A DNA stretch of 45,782 nt from Phenylobacterium sp. (GTDB lineage Bacteria; Pseudomonadota; Alphaproteobacteria; Caulobacterales; Caulobacteraceae), in contig JAGOQB010000019.1 in the NCBI GenBank assembly GCA_017991675.1, positions 1-45,782 of the forward strand. The letters run 5' to 3'. The translations under genes were made by a program, and so were the position numbers. Below the pieces are notes generated by a model that saw only the letters and a program-made list of their open reading frames with translations, was not told the DNA's origin and did not search any database. This document shows, piece after piece, positions 7,821 through 16,978 of this stretch (positions are counted from its first letter, which is position 1; every line of letters begins with the position of its first letter).

Positions 7821-10211
7821 TTATCTGGAAGGGGTGTTAGCCCCGCCTGACGGCTTCAAGCTGATCACCGTCTCCGTCGCCGCCTCGACCGCCGCGCGCG
7901 AGTAGCTGAGCGGCACGTAGTCGCCCTTGGCCCAGATCGGGAACAGGTCGCGGAAGTGCGGGCTGGCCGGGTCGCCGGACTGGCCGGGCGTGTTGATCGC
8001 CACGCTGTTGTCCCAGGCCCCGACGTCCAGAACCATGCGGAACGAGGCGCCCGCGACGACCCGATAGTCGTTCGGCCGCCAGGTCGCGGCCAGCGGCGAG
8101 AGCGCCGTGCCGGCCATCGGCGCGGTCCCGCTGGACCAGGCCTCGCGCTCGGCGGCGGGAACCTTGGGGCTCAGGGCGTGGTCGAACCGCGCCTGGTGCA
8201 GCTTGCCCCAGGCCCAGGCCTTGGGATCGGGGCCGAGCTGGCCGGCGACCTCGTCATAGGCGGCCGAGAGGCTCTCACCGAGGATCGCGTCGCGCGCCCC
8301 GGCCGGATCGGCGCCCAGGCTGGCGTCCGGCGCTTCGAGCAGCGCCATCACCGCGGCGATGTCGCCGGCGCCCACCGCCGGGCGGGCCGCCTGCGGCACC
8401 GCGCGCGCCACGGTCGCCTTGCCCAGGTGCTTGGTGATCCAGACCTCGTAGAGCGCCGCCCCGGCGCTGTCGGCGGCGGTCTTCTGGTCCCAGCCGGCCA
8501 GCAGGGCGATGGCGGCGGCGAGCTTGGCGTCGTTCGTCTTCACGCCGGCCAGCAGGGCGTTCATCCGCCGCGCGGTGACGTCGGTCGGGTCGGTCTGCAG
8601 GGCCATGGCGTCGGCCAGGGTCAGCTTGTCCTTGGCGCCCAGCACTTCTTCGATCCGCTGCATGCGCGCGGGGTTCGACCACTCGAACCCGACCTTGCGC
8701 TCGGCATAGGGATAGTCGGCCGGTAGGTTCAGCTGGTTGGCCGAGGCGAACCAGCCGGCGGCGGGGTTGTGGGTGCTGGGCAGCTCGTCGAGCTTCAGGA
8801 AGCCGGTCCACTCGTAGCGGCCGTCGCCCGGGATCGGGGTCAGGCCGTCCCAGTTCGGGCGTTTCGGGACCTTGCCGGCCGCGACCCAGCCGATGTCGCC
8901 CTTGGTGTCGGCGAAGACCTGGTTCTCGGACGGCGCGCCCCAGTCGGAGAGCGCGCCCTTGAAGCTCGGCCAATCCTTGGCGGTCATGTAGCCCATCGAG
9001 CCGAAATAGGCCGAGGTGCCCGGCTCGGCCCAGACGCTGCGCACGGCGAAGGCGCGGGACTTGGCGGCGTCGGCGTAGACCACCGGCCCGTGGCGGGTGA
9101 AATGCAGCTCGACCTTGCGCGGCGCCTGCCCCTTGACCTCGATGGTCTCGGTGAGCGTGGTCATGTCGGCCCAGCCGTCGGCGTAGCGGTATTTGAGCGG
9201 CGCGCCGGCCTTCGTCTCGTAGACGTAGAGATCCTCCTGGTCGGCCGGGAAGATGGTCAGGCCGAAGGCGACCGTGCCGTTGTGGCCGATCGAGACGCCG
9301 GGCAGGGCCGGTTCGCCGGCCCCGATCACCGAGAAGCCGGGAGCCTCCATGTGCACGATGTAGCGCAGCGAAGGGGTGCTGTGCTCGCGGTGCGGGTCGT
9401 TGGCCAGGATCGGGCGGCCGCTGGCGGTGCGGGCGCCCGCCACGGTCCAGTTGTTCGAGCCGATCGCTTCGGGCGGGATCTCCAGCATGGCGAGCTTGGC
9501 CTGCGAGCCGTTGAAGCGCACGCCGCGAGTGGCCAGCTCGTAGTCGCCCAGCACCGCCTCGGTGACGTCGCAGGGATCGAGACCGGCCGGGACCTTGGTC
9601 TCCCACTTCGGTTCGATGTGCTTGTAGAGCCGGGCCGCCTCGATGCCGGCGGCGCAGGCGATGCGGGCGCGGCCGACCTCGTTGGGGACGTTGCGGGTCA
9701 GGCCGTGGCTGCGGATGCGGACCACGTCGTCGGCGCTCCAGCGGTCGGGCTTGGTTCCGGCGACCTGGAACTCCTGGGGCAACGGCCGCTTGCCGGCGGC
9801 GATCTCGTCGATGAAGGCGTTGAGGCCGGCGACGAAGGCCTCGGTGTTGTCCTTGGCGCCCGCGCCATAGGCGTTCCACTCGCGGGTCATGTCGCCGCGA
9901 TAGAGGAAGAGGCGGGTCGCGCGGTCCTGGGCGACGTAGTCAGGGCCGAAGTCCTTGGCCAGCAGGCCGAGGCCCCGCTTGCGCCAGAGATCCACCTGCC
10001 AGAGCCGGTCGCGGGCGACGTTGTAGCCCTGCAGGAAGAAGGCGTCGCGGGTGTCGGCCGCGTAGATGTGGGCGATGCCCCAGCGGTCGATGCGGATCTC
10101 GGCCGGCTTACCCAGCCCGGCGACGCTCAGCGTCTCCTGCTTGGGCGCGGCGACCGCGGCGGTGGAGCTGAACAGGGCGGCGAGCAGGGCGGCGGACACA
10201 AGGCGTTGCAT
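7821..10211 (-). CDS. Penicillin acylase family protein (peptidase S45, Ntn hydrolase)
   Basis: Exported N-terminal-nucleophile amidohydrolase of 796 residues. A signal peptide at 1-22 ends in AVAA. The alpha-chain region holds DRWGIAHIYA and the helix VARDRLWQVDLWRKR. The beta chain should begin at S252 in IGSNNWTVAG, the residue that becomes the catalytic N-terminal Ser after autocleavage. NDPHR (271-275) is also conserved, and a Pro-rich linker precedes the cleavage site. Relatives hydrolyse beta-lactam side chains, N-acyl-homoserine lactones or cyclic lipopeptides. The substrate here cannot be read from sequence; quorum quenching or peptide/antibiotic processing are options. Confidence 0.93.
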   Translation of the reverse strand: MQRLVSAALLAALFSSTAAVAAPKQETLSVAGLGKPAEIRIDRWGIAHIYAADTRDAFFLQGYNVARDRLWQVDLWRKRGLGLLAKDFGPDYVAQDRATRLFLYRGDMTREWNAYGAGAKDNTEAFVAGLNAFIDEIAAGKRPLPQEFQVAGTKPDRWSADDVVRIRSHGLTRNVPNEVGRARIACAAGIEAARLYKHIEPKWETKVPAGLDPCDVTEAVLGDYELATRGVRFNGSQAKLAMLEIPPEAIGSNNWTVAGARTASGRPILANDPHREHSTPSLRYIVHMEAPGFSVIGAGEPALPGVSIGHNGTVAFGLTIFPADQEDLYVYETKAGAPLKYRYADGWADMTTLTETIEVKGQAPRKVELHFTRHGPVVYADAAKSRAFAVRSVWAEPGTSAYFGSMGYMTAKDWPSFKGALSDWGAPSENQVFADTKGDIGWVAAGKVPKRPNWDGLTPIPGDGRYEWTGFLKLDELPSTHNPAAGWFASANQLNLPADYPYAERKVGFEWSNPARMQRIEEVLGAKDKLTLADAMALQTDPTDVTARRMNALLAGVKTNDAKLAAAIALLAGWDQKTAADSAGAALYEVWITKHLGKATVARAVPQAARPAVGAGDIAAVMALLEAPDASLGADPAGARDAILGESLSAAYDEVAGQLGPDPKAWAWGKLHQARFDHALSPKVPAAEREAWSSGTAPMAGTALSPLAATWRPNDYRVVAGASFRMVLDVGAWDNSVAINTPGQSGDPASPHFRDLFPIWAKGDYVPLSYSRAAVEAATETVISLKPSGGANTPSR

Positions 10212-10253
10212 ACGGCTACGCTAGGCTGCGCGCTCGCCTGGGGCAATTGCGGC

Positions 10254-10739
10254 CTACCGAGGCAGGAAGATGCTTTTCAGGTCGGAGGCAGGGGGCGGCC
10301 CGAAGCGGTTGTCTCCGGTGTCCCCGCGGCGGACGCCCATCCAGACATAGACAGCCAGAAGGCCGGCGATGGCGACGAACGTAGCAATGGAAGACCAGCT
10401 TTCCGCCCTGGCGAACTGTTCCGCCTCGGGCAGTTGGCCCTCCAGTCCGAACTCGAACGCGGCGATCGGCACGAGCAGCGGCACGATGAACAGGGCGGCC
10501 ACCCACCAGCCGCTGCGGCCGAAGTCGTGCAGACGGCGAATCTGCACGGCTGCGAAGACGACCGCCAAGCCGGAATTCGACGGTTCGCCTGGCAAGAAAC
10601 TCACGATCAGGCCCAGAACGCACACGACGCCGAACCATATCCAGTACTCTTTGCGGCCGGCGCGGCCCTTCAGATAGCGAATGGGGTTGAACCCCCGGCG
10701 CGCCGTTCCGACCGCCGTGTTCGCCTGCTCGTCGCTCAT
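10254..10739 (-). CDS. DUF805 inner-membrane protein
   Basis: A 161-residue membrane protein of unknown function. Family hallmarks are GRAGRKEYWIW at the start of the domain, RRLHDFGRSGWW in the middle and GDTGDNRFGPPP near the C-terminus. Four hydrophobic segments are visible, two before and two after the RRLHD motif. It lies 42 bases upstream of the penicillin-acylase start on the same strand and could be co-transcribed, with no evident functional link. Confidence 0.9.
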   Translation of the reverse strand: MSDEQANTAVGTARRGFNPIRYLKGRAGRKEYWIWFGVVCVLGLIVSFLPGEPSNSGLAVVFAAVQIRRLHDFGRSGWWVAALFIVPLLVPIAAFEFGLEGQLPEAEQFARAESWSSIATFVAIAGLLAVYVWMGVRRGDTGDNRFGPPPASDLKSIFLPR

Positions 10740-10811
10740 CGCCTGACCCGTTGTGCTTTGCGGGCGACTATGGGGGTGTAAGCTTGGCTTTGGAAGCGGG
10801 TCCCTTTCGGG

Positions 10812-11591
10812 TCACCCCTTTGAGGCGGTGATCAGCGCCGCGCGTTCCTCGCCGGTGAGCGGCCGCCACTTGCCTTCGGGCAGATCGCCCAGCTTCAGAG
10901 GTCCGACCCGCACGCGCATCAGGTCGACGACGCGCAGCTCGACCAGTTCGGCCATCCGGCGGATCTGGCGATTGCGGCCTTCCTTGAGCACGATGTTCAG
11001 CTTCTGCTCGGTGATCTGGGTGACCTTGGCCGGGCGCAGCTTGCGGCCGTCCAACTCCAGGCCGTGGCGCAGCAGGGCGACCTTCTGCGGCGTGATCACC
11101 CCGGTCAGGAGCACGTTGTACTCCTTGTCCATCTCGCTCTCCGGCCCGATCAGGGCCTTGGCCAGCACGCCGTCCTCGGACAGCACCAGCAGGCCGCGCG
11201 ACTCGCGGTCCAGGCGGCCGAGCGGGGCCAGGTTGTTGGCGGCGGTCGGGATCGTGGCTTCACCGCCCCACAGCGCCTGGCGGGTCAGCAGGGTGACGGC
11301 TTCGACCTGGTCGTCCTGCGGCAGCGACGAGACAATGCCGATCGGCTTGTGCAGCACGATCGACAGGCTGGAGCTCAGCTGTTCCTGGGCGCTGTCGTTC
11401 AGCACCAGGGTCTGGCCCTGCAGGATCTTGCGGCCGGCGTCGTCCACGCGCTCGCCGTCGATGAACACCAGGCCCTGGGCGATCAGGCCCTCGGCCTCGC
11501 GCCGCGAGCAGACGCCGCTCTGCGCCAGCCACTTGTTGACGCGTTGGGGTTCAGGGTCGTCGTAGCGCCGGGTCCAAGCCATGGCGTCCAT
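10812..11591 (-). CDS. 23S rRNA pseudouridine synthase, RsuA/RluB/RluF family
   Basis: Converts a specific uridine in rRNA (or tRNA for some RluF-like enzymes) to pseudouridine. The 259-residue protein has an N-terminal S4 RNA-binding domain (about 16-62, RVNKWLAQSGVCSRREAE) and the catalytic domain with D128 in GRLDRESRG. GRNRQIRRM is the second family signature. The sequence around MDKEYNVLL and the closing GKWRPLT resemble RluF or RluB, but the target base cannot be assigned. MDAMAW may really start at the second Met. It lies downstream of an S4 protein and an RNA helicase in a compact RNA-metabolism run. Confidence 0.92.
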   Translation of the reverse strand: MDAMAWTRRYDDPEPQRVNKWLAQSGVCSRREAEGLIAQGLVFIDGERVDDAGRKILQGQTLVLNDSAQEQLSSSLSIVLHKPIGIVSSLPQDDQVEAVTLLTRQALWGGEATIPTAANNLAPLGRLDRESRGLLVLSEDGVLAKALIGPESEMDKEYNVLLTGVITPQKVALLRHGLELDGRKLRPAKVTQITEQKLNIVLKEGRNRQIRRMAELVELRVVDLMRVRVGPLKLGDLPEGKWRPLTGEERAALITASKG

Positions 11592-11603
11592 GTAGGCCGC
11601 GGG

Positions 11604-11885
11604 CTAGCCGGCGTCCATCGGGGCGTAGAGCGTGCGGGCCTCCTCGGCCGGGCCGCGGCGTTCGCCCAGGGCGGCGACCTCGACGGCGATCAGCCGCCCG
11701 CCCAGGGCGAAGACCACGCGGTCGCCGACCTTCAACGGCCGCGCGCACTTGTCGATGCGGGTCTCAGTTCCGCTGCGGGTCAGGCGCACCTTGCCGTCGT
11801 CCAGGAACTTGGCGGCCAGCGAGCGGGTCTTGAAGAACCGCGCGCGCCACAGCCACACGTCCGCCCGGCAGGCGTCCTCGCTCAC
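11604..11885 (-). CDS. S4-domain RNA-binding protein, Hsp15-like
   Basis: A 93-residue RNA-binding protein. The S4 fold starts at CRADVWLWRARFFKTRSLAA and runs to about residue 70. Hsp15 of E. coli binds stalled 50S subunits carrying peptidyl-tRNA and helps recycle them; this is a plausible but unproven role. The start codon is GTG, overlapping the helicase stop (GTGA), so translation is probably coupled to the helicase. Its C-terminus lacks the longer basic tail of E. coli Hsp15. Confidence 0.85.
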   Translation of the reverse strand: MSEDACRADVWLWRARFFKTRSLAAKFLDDGKVRLTRSGTETRIDKCARPLKVGDRVVFALGGRLIAVEVAALGERRGPAEEARTLYAPMDAG

Positions 11886-14416
11886 GAGCCTTGGCTCCGC
11901 GCCGCCTTCGGCTTGCGCCGCCGGCGGGGACGACGGGCGGGCGGCGGCGCTTCCTTCAGCGCGGCCAGGGCGGCGAAGGGCGAGTTCGCCGGCGGCGGCG
12001 CGGCGGCCTCGGGCCGGGGCTTTTCGCCGCGACGGCGCCAGACCAGCGGCTCGCCGTCCTTGGGCTTGGTGGTGGGAGCGAAGCCGAGGGCGCGCATGAT
12101 CTCGCGGGCGTCGACCTCGCTCCAGCCCAGTTCTTCGCGGGCCTGGTCGGACAGCAGGCCGGCCTTGGGCGCGGCGCGCAACAGGGCGTCGAGGCGCTCC
12201 AGGGTCTCGACCGGCACGGCGTGGCGGCCGACCGCGCGCAGGCCGAAGGCGGCGAGGACCCGCGGCTCGGGCACCGGCCCGTCGAGGCGTCCGGCGACCG
12301 GTCGTCCCTCACGCGGCACGAACCCCTGGGCGAAGGCCAGGGCCTGGGGCCGCAGCAGCGCCGGCAGGTAGAGGCTGAAGGCGCCCAGCCGCACGCCGAG
12401 CGATTTGAGCATCCGCCGCTCGACCTGGCTGAGAGCTTTGGCGTCGGCGCGGACCAGGGCGCGGTCGAGCACGCCGCCGGCCTCGATCAGCCGATAGGCG
12501 AGCCCGCGCGCCAGACCCTTGATCTTGCCGCTGGTGACCGCCGCCTCGAGCTTGCGCAGCGCCCCCAGCCTGCGGGCGGCCTCGGCGGCGAGGAACGCCT
12601 CCAGCCGCCGCGCCGCGCGCTCGCGGGCCTGGGCCGGGCCGAGCTCGCCGTAGAGCCGCACGCGCGGGGTGAACGGCGTGCCGCCGGAGAAGGCGCCGGC
12701 CGCTTCGCCGCGCCAGAGCACCACGCCGTCGGGGGTGAAGGAAAACGCCTCGTCCGGTTCGGCCGACAGCTGGCCCAGCCGCTTGGCGATCTCGGGGGCG
12801 ACGGCGGTGACGGCGGCGGCGCGCAGCGCCTTTTCCTCGATCACCGAGGATCCGTGGGCGGGCTCGAAGGCCACGCCGCTGAGCTTGCCGACATACTGGC
12901 CTTCGATGGTGACGACGCCGTCGGCGGCGACGCCGGCCAGCACGTCGCCGCGCACGTGCAGCGCCCGCATCAGGACGCTGGTGCGGCGGTCGACGAACCG
13001 CGCCATCAGCTTTTCGTGCAGGGTGTCGGAGAGCCGATCCTCCAGCAGCCGGGTCTTGCCCTGCCAGCCGCCCGGATCGGCCAGCCAGTCAGGGCGGTTG
13101 GCGACATAGGCCAGGGTCCGCACGCTGGCGAGCCGGGCCGCCAGGGTGTCGATCTCGCCGTCAGTGCGATCCAGATGCTTGTACTGCCCGGCGATCCAGT
13201 CTTCCGGGACCTTGCGGTTGCGGCTGGTCAGCCAGCCGAAGAACTCGCGCACCAGCCGGATGTGCTCCTCGCCCGAGGTCTTGCGGAAGTCCGGCGTCTG
13301 GCAGACGTCCCACAGCCGGGTCAGGGCGGCGCGGTCGCGCAGGGTGCGATCGATCACCTCCGGCTCATCGGCCAGGGCGCGCAGGGTCTTCTCGTCCAGC
13401 GCCTCGGCCGAGAGCTTCAGGCCCGGCTGGGCCGGCGGCGCGGCCAGCGAGTGCGACAGCGCTTTCAGCGATGAGAAATCGAGGGCGGCGTTGCGCCACT
13501 CGGCCGCCGCCACGGCCTCGAAGTGGTGCTGCTCGACCGCCTCGATCAGGTCGGCGTCCATGTCCTCGCAATCGGCGGTGACGCCGAAGGTGCCGTCGCG
13601 GGTGAAGCGCCCGGCGCGGCCGGCGATCTGGCCGACCTCCGGCGGATGCAGGAAGCGGGTGCGCTTGCCGTCGAACTTACGCAGGCCGGCGAAGGCCACA
13701 TGGTCGACGTCCATGTTCAGGCCCATGCCGATGGCGTCGGTGGCGACCAGGAAATCGACCTCGCCGGACTGGTAGAGCGCGACCTGGGCGTTGCGCGTGC
13801 GCGGGCTGAGCGAGCCCATGACCACCGCGGCCCCGCCGCGCTGGCGGCGGATCAGCTCGGCGATGGCGTAGACCTGGTCGGCCGAGAACGCGACCACCGC
13901 CGAACGCCGCGGCAGGCGGGTCAGCTTCTTGGGACCGGAATAGGTCAGGCGCGAGAACCGCTCGCGGGTGACGATCTCGGCGTCGGGCAGCAGCCGGCGG
14001 ATCAGCGGCGCCATGGTCCCGGCGCCCATGAACATGGTCTCGAACCGGCCGCGGGCGTGCAGCAGGCGATGGGTGAAGATGTGGCCGCGCTCGGGGTCGG
14101 CGCAGAGCTGGATCTCGTCGACGGCCAGAAACTCGACCTGGCGGCTCAGCGGCATCGCCTCGACGGTGCAGACGAAGTACTGCGCCCGGGCCGGGACGAT
14201 CTTTTCCTCGCCGGTGATCAGCGCCACGCAGGACGGGCCGCGCAACTTGACGATGCGGTCGTAGATTTCGCGGGCGAGCAGCCGCAGCGGCAGGCCGATC
14301 ATGCCGCTGGCATGGCCCAGCATCCGCTCGACGGCCAGGTGGGTCTTGCCGGTATTGGTCGGGCCGAGCACCGCCACCAACTTGGGCGGGCCGAAATCCG
14401 ACAGACGCGCGCTCAT
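11882..14416 (-). CDS. SUV3-like DExH RNA helicase
   Basis: ATP-dependent RNA helicase of 844 residues related to mitochondrial SUV3. Motif I is GPTNTGKT (18-25), motif II is DEIQ (100-103), the motif V region reads VATDAIGMGLNMD and motif VI is QIAGRAGR. The SUV3-type C-terminal domain follows, and the last 100 residues end in a Lys/Arg-rich tail (RRPRRRRK) suited to RNA binding. ATG 14416 is the first Met before the Walker A motif; the longer open frame upstream overlaps parE antisense. In mitochondria SUV3 partners PNPase or RNase II-type nucleases in RNA decay, so a role in RNA turnover is likely. Confidence 0.9.
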   Translation of the reverse strand: MSARLSDFGPPKLVAVLGPTNTGKTHLAVERMLGHASGMIGLPLRLLAREIYDRIVKLRGPSCVALITGEEKIVPARAQYFVCTVEAMPLSRQVEFLAVDEIQLCADPERGHIFTHRLLHARGRFETMFMGAGTMAPLIRRLLPDAEIVTRERFSRLTYSGPKKLTRLPRRSAVVAFSADQVYAIAELIRRQRGGAAVVMGSLSPRTRNAQVALYQSGEVDFLVATDAIGMGLNMDVDHVAFAGLRKFDGKRTRFLHPPEVGQIAGRAGRFTRDGTFGVTADCEDMDADLIEAVEQHHFEAVAAAEWRNAALDFSSLKALSHSLAAPPAQPGLKLSAEALDEKTLRALADEPEVIDRTLRDRAALTRLWDVCQTPDFRKTSGEEHIRLVREFFGWLTSRNRKVPEDWIAGQYKHLDRTDGEIDTLAARLASVRTLAYVANRPDWLADPGGWQGKTRLLEDRLSDTLHEKLMARFVDRRTSVLMRALHVRGDVLAGVAADGVVTIEGQYVGKLSGVAFEPAHGSSVIEEKALRAAAVTAVAPEIAKRLGQLSAEPDEAFSFTPDGVVLWRGEAAGAFSGGTPFTPRVRLYGELGPAQARERAARRLEAFLAAEAARRLGALRKLEAAVTSGKIKGLARGLAYRLIEAGGVLDRALVRADAKALSQVERRMLKSLGVRLGAFSLYLPALLRPQALAFAQGFVPREGRPVAGRLDGPVPEPRVLAAFGLRAVGRHAVPVETLERLDALLRAAPKAGLLSDQAREELGWSEVDAREIMRALGFAPTTKPKDGEPLVWRRRGEKPRPEAAAPPPANSPFAALAALKEAPPPARRPRRRRKPKAARSQGS

Positions 14417-14457
14417 GACCTGAAGGTGGGGCGGGAATCGCCGCGCGGCAAGCGGGG

Positions 14458-14748
14458 CTAAAGATGCCGGCCGACGTCCATCCGCTGGTGAAGCACCCGG
14501 ACCACATCGAGCACGTCGTCGACGAGCCGATAGAACAACAGATGGGAACCGACGGAGACCTTGAAGTAGCCGGCTCGAACCTCGTCGCATGCACGACCCC
14601 GGAGCGGATGGGCCGCTGCATGTTCGATCGCCCGTTGGATGTCGCGAATGTAGTCCGTGGCGCGGTCGGCGCCCCAGCAATCGGCGCCGTAGTCCCAGAT
14701 CTCGCTAAGGTCTGCCTTCGCTCTGGGCGAAAGGATGTACGGGGCCAT
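14458..14748 (-). CDS. parE: ParE/RelE-family toxin
   Basis: Toxin of 96 residues, probably inhibiting DNA gyrase if a true ParE. The fold signature runs from the N-terminal YILSPRAKADLSEIWDY through IQRAIEHAAAHPLRG to the strands FKVSVGSHLLFYRLV and DVVRVLHQRMD. The closing LHQRMD is typical of ParE. The start lies six bases after the parD stop. It is the second gene of a toxin-antitoxin operon on the chromosome beside the helicase gene. Confidence 0.92.
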   Translation of the reverse strand: MAPYILSPRAKADLSEIWDYGADCWGADRATDYIRDIQRAIEHAAAHPLRGRACDEVRAGYFKVSVGSHLLFYRLVDDVLDVVRVLHQRMDVGRHL

Positions 14749-14754
14749 GGAGGG

Positions 14755-14988
14755 CTAGGCGCGCTTGGCGGCGATGAACGCGTCGAAATCGAAGGGCGTG
14801 GAAGGGCCGCTCGCTTCGCCCTCGATCAGGGCGAGGCGGAGGGCCTCAACCTGGGCCTCGCGCTCCTCCAGAAGGCGCAGGCTCGCGCGCACGACCTCGC
14901 TGGCCGAGGCGTAGCGCCCCTTTGCGACTTCCATCTCGATGAATGCGGAGAAGTGTTCGCCGAGGCTGATGGAGGTGTTTTTACCCAT
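14755..14988 (-). CDS. parD: ParD-family antitoxin
   Basis: Antitoxin of 77 residues that neutralises ParE and represses its own promoter. A ribbon-helix-helix DNA-binding domain is at 1-50 (TSISLGEHFSAFIEMEVAKGRY, then ASEVVRASLRLLEERE). The disordered C-terminal part (about 50-77) should wrap the toxin. The start is nine bases from a perfect palindrome that is the likely operator. Confidence 0.93.
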   Translation of the reverse strand: MGKNTSISLGEHFSAFIEMEVAKGRYASASEVVRASLRLLEEREAQVEALRLALIEGEASGPSTPFDFDAFIAAKRA

Positions 14989-14997
14989 GAGGCAATG

Positions 14998-15014
14998 GTA
15001 CCAAAAATTGGTAC
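14998..15014. promoter_or_regulatory. Probable parDE operator palindrome
   Basis: GTACCAA-AAA-TTGGTAC is a perfect inverted repeat with 7-base arms and 3-base spacer. It lies just upstream of the parD start codon and overlaps where the promoter -10 or transcription start must be. Ribbon-helix-helix antitoxins bind such short palindromes, so autoregulation by ParD/ParDE is the natural reading. Confidence 0.7.
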
Positions 15015-15060
15015 ATGTGGCTAGCCGGGCGGCGGCAGTAGCCGCCGCCCGGCCTGGATC

Positions 15061-16884
15061 TTACTTCGCCGCGGCGATGTAGTTGTCGATCACCTGATCG
15101 AGGACCGTCAGCGGGGCGCCGCCCGAGAGCAGACCCGCGTCGTGGAACTTGCGGATGTCGAACTTGCGGCCCAGCGCCTTCTTGGCCCGGGCGCGGGCCT
15201 CCATCCAGGTGATCTTGCCGACCATGTAGCTGCAGGCCTGGCCCGGCCAGACGCAGTAGCGCTCGACCTCGGTGATGGCGCTGGCCTCGGCGTCGCCGAT
15301 GTTGTCGACGAAGTACTTCACCGCCTGCTCGCGGCTCCAGCGCTTGTGGTGCATGCCGCTATCGACCACCAGGCGGACGGCGCGGAACATGGCGTCGTGG
15401 ATCATGCCGATGTGGCCGAGCACGTCGTTGTCATACATGCCCATCTCGACCGCCAGCTGTTCGGCGTAGAGCGCCCAGCCCTCGCTGTAGCCCGAGAAGC
15501 CGATCACCTTGCGGATCAGCGGCAGGCCGCCGGCCTCGTTGTTGAGCGCCAGCTGCAGATGGTGGCCCGGCAGGCCCTCGTGATAGGTCAGGGTCGGCAG
15601 GGTCCAGGCCGGCACCTCGGCGGTGTCGCGCAGGTTGATCCAGTAGATGCCCGGGCGCGTCCCATCGAGGCTGGGCGAGAAGTAGTAGCCGCCCGGTGCG
15701 CCGGCCTCGGTGGCCGGAGGCACGCGGCGGATGTCCAGCGGCGCCTTGGGCAGCTGGCCGAACCATTGCGGCAGCTTGGCCTCGATGATCTTCACCTGCT
15801 CGTTGAGCTTGGCCAGCAGCTCTTCCTTGCCGGCGTCGGTATTCGGATAGACCTGCTTGGGATCCGCGGCCATGGCGCGGTAGCGCTCGCCGACGCTGCC
15901 CTTGGTGTAGCCCGCCTTCTTCATCAGCGCGTCGGCCTCGGCGCCCAGGCTGGCGACCAGGTCGAGGCCGGTCTTGTGCACCTCGTCCGGGGTGATGTTC
16001 GAGGTCGTGTAGTTGCGCAGGCCCAGGCGGTAGTACTCGTCGCCGTCGGGCAGGCGCCAGCAGCCGGCGTCGTGCACGGCCTTGGGCCGCAGGCCTTCCA
16101 GCAGGGCCAGCTGGCGGGCCAGGGCCGGGCGGACCTTCTCGGCGTAGAGGCCCTGCGCCTGGCCGGCCCAGTCGCCTTCGATGTTCTTCTCCTTGGTGCG
16201 GCGCACGAGGCTGGCGACCAGCGGCGCCTTCTCGGGCTCGTAGGCCAGGAACGCCTTGAGCTGGGTGATGGCCTTGTCGAGCACGAAGTCGGGCGGGGTC
16301 GCGCCGAGGGCGACGTCATGGCGGACCACGTCGGCCTCCTGGTCGAGCAGCCGTCCGAAGGCCTCCATCCGCGCGAGGTAGGCGTCGGCGTCGTCCTTGG
16401 CCTCGACCCGGTGCTGGGTGTCGAGGAAGTCGGGGATCTGCTGGTAGGCGCCGCTCAGCTGGGAGACCACGTAGGGCGAGTTGACGCCCTGGCCGCCGTA
16501 CTGGAAGCGGCGGTTGGCCTCGTCCTGCACCGCCAGCACGAACTCGACGGTGTCGTAGTTGACCGCGTCCATGCCTTTCAGCTGCTTGCGGTCGATGCTG
16601 CGCAGGGTCTTCAGATCGAGCGTCGTGTTGGCCTTGTTCCCGGCCAGCGCGGTCAGCGAGAAGTCCGACAGTTCCGACTTGGTCCAGGCCAGGTCGCCCT
16701 TGTCGAGGCCGAGGGAGGTCGAGACCTCCGGCGCGCGACGCAGCAGCTCAGCCATCGCCTTGTCGAAGAAGGCGTACATCTTGGCCGCTTCGCCGGTCGG
16801 CGCGGCGGCGAGGGCGAGCTTGGGCGCGGCGGCGGCGGCGCCGAACGCGGCGGCGCTCGCCAGGAGCTGGCGACGGTTATGCAT
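15061..16884 (-). CDS. Exported DUF885 family protein (putative zinc peptidase)
   Basis: A 607-residue protein with an N-terminal signal (NRRQLLASAAAFGAAAAAPKL) that looks Tat-dependent and is cleaved near residue 27. The DUF885 domain fills the remainder. HEGLPGHH at 435-442 is the conserved HExxGHH-type putative metal site of the family, preceded by LPTLTYHEG. Members resemble metallopeptidases, and the role is probably extracytoplasmic peptide hydrolysis, but substrates are unknown. No obvious operon partner; it precedes parDE on the same strand. Confidence 0.88.
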   Translation of the reverse strand: MHNRRQLLASAAAFGAAAAAPKLALAAAPTGEAAKMYAFFDKAMAELLRRAPEVSTSLGLDKGDLAWTKSELSDFSLTALAGNKANTTLDLKTLRSIDRKQLKGMDAVNYDTVEFVLAVQDEANRRFQYGGQGVNSPYVVSQLSGAYQQIPDFLDTQHRVEAKDDADAYLARMEAFGRLLDQEADVVRHDVALGATPPDFVLDKAITQLKAFLAYEPEKAPLVASLVRRTKEKNIEGDWAGQAQGLYAEKVRPALARQLALLEGLRPKAVHDAGCWRLPDGDEYYRLGLRNYTTSNITPDEVHKTGLDLVASLGAEADALMKKAGYTKGSVGERYRAMAADPKQVYPNTDAGKEELLAKLNEQVKIIEAKLPQWFGQLPKAPLDIRRVPPATEAGAPGGYYFSPSLDGTRPGIYWINLRDTAEVPAWTLPTLTYHEGLPGHHLQLALNNEAGGLPLIRKVIGFSGYSEGWALYAEQLAVEMGMYDNDVLGHIGMIHDAMFRAVRLVVDSGMHHKRWSREQAVKYFVDNIGDAEASAITEVERYCVWPGQACSYMVGKITWMEARARAKKALGRKFDIRKFHDAGLLSGGAPLTVLDQVIDNYIAAAK

Positions 16885-16978
16885 GGGATCCCCCGTAACT
16901 GTAACTTTGCAGTATCCGTTACACCGCCGCAGGCGAGGGCTCCCGTTAAATCGCGCTAATCTGGCGTCGCCGTCTCGA

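Noticed and set aside
8769-10781. A 670-codon open frame on the plus strand
   Set aside because: It lies antisense to the penicillin-acylase and DUF805 genes, whose catalytic and family motifs are intact. No motif is seen in the shadow.
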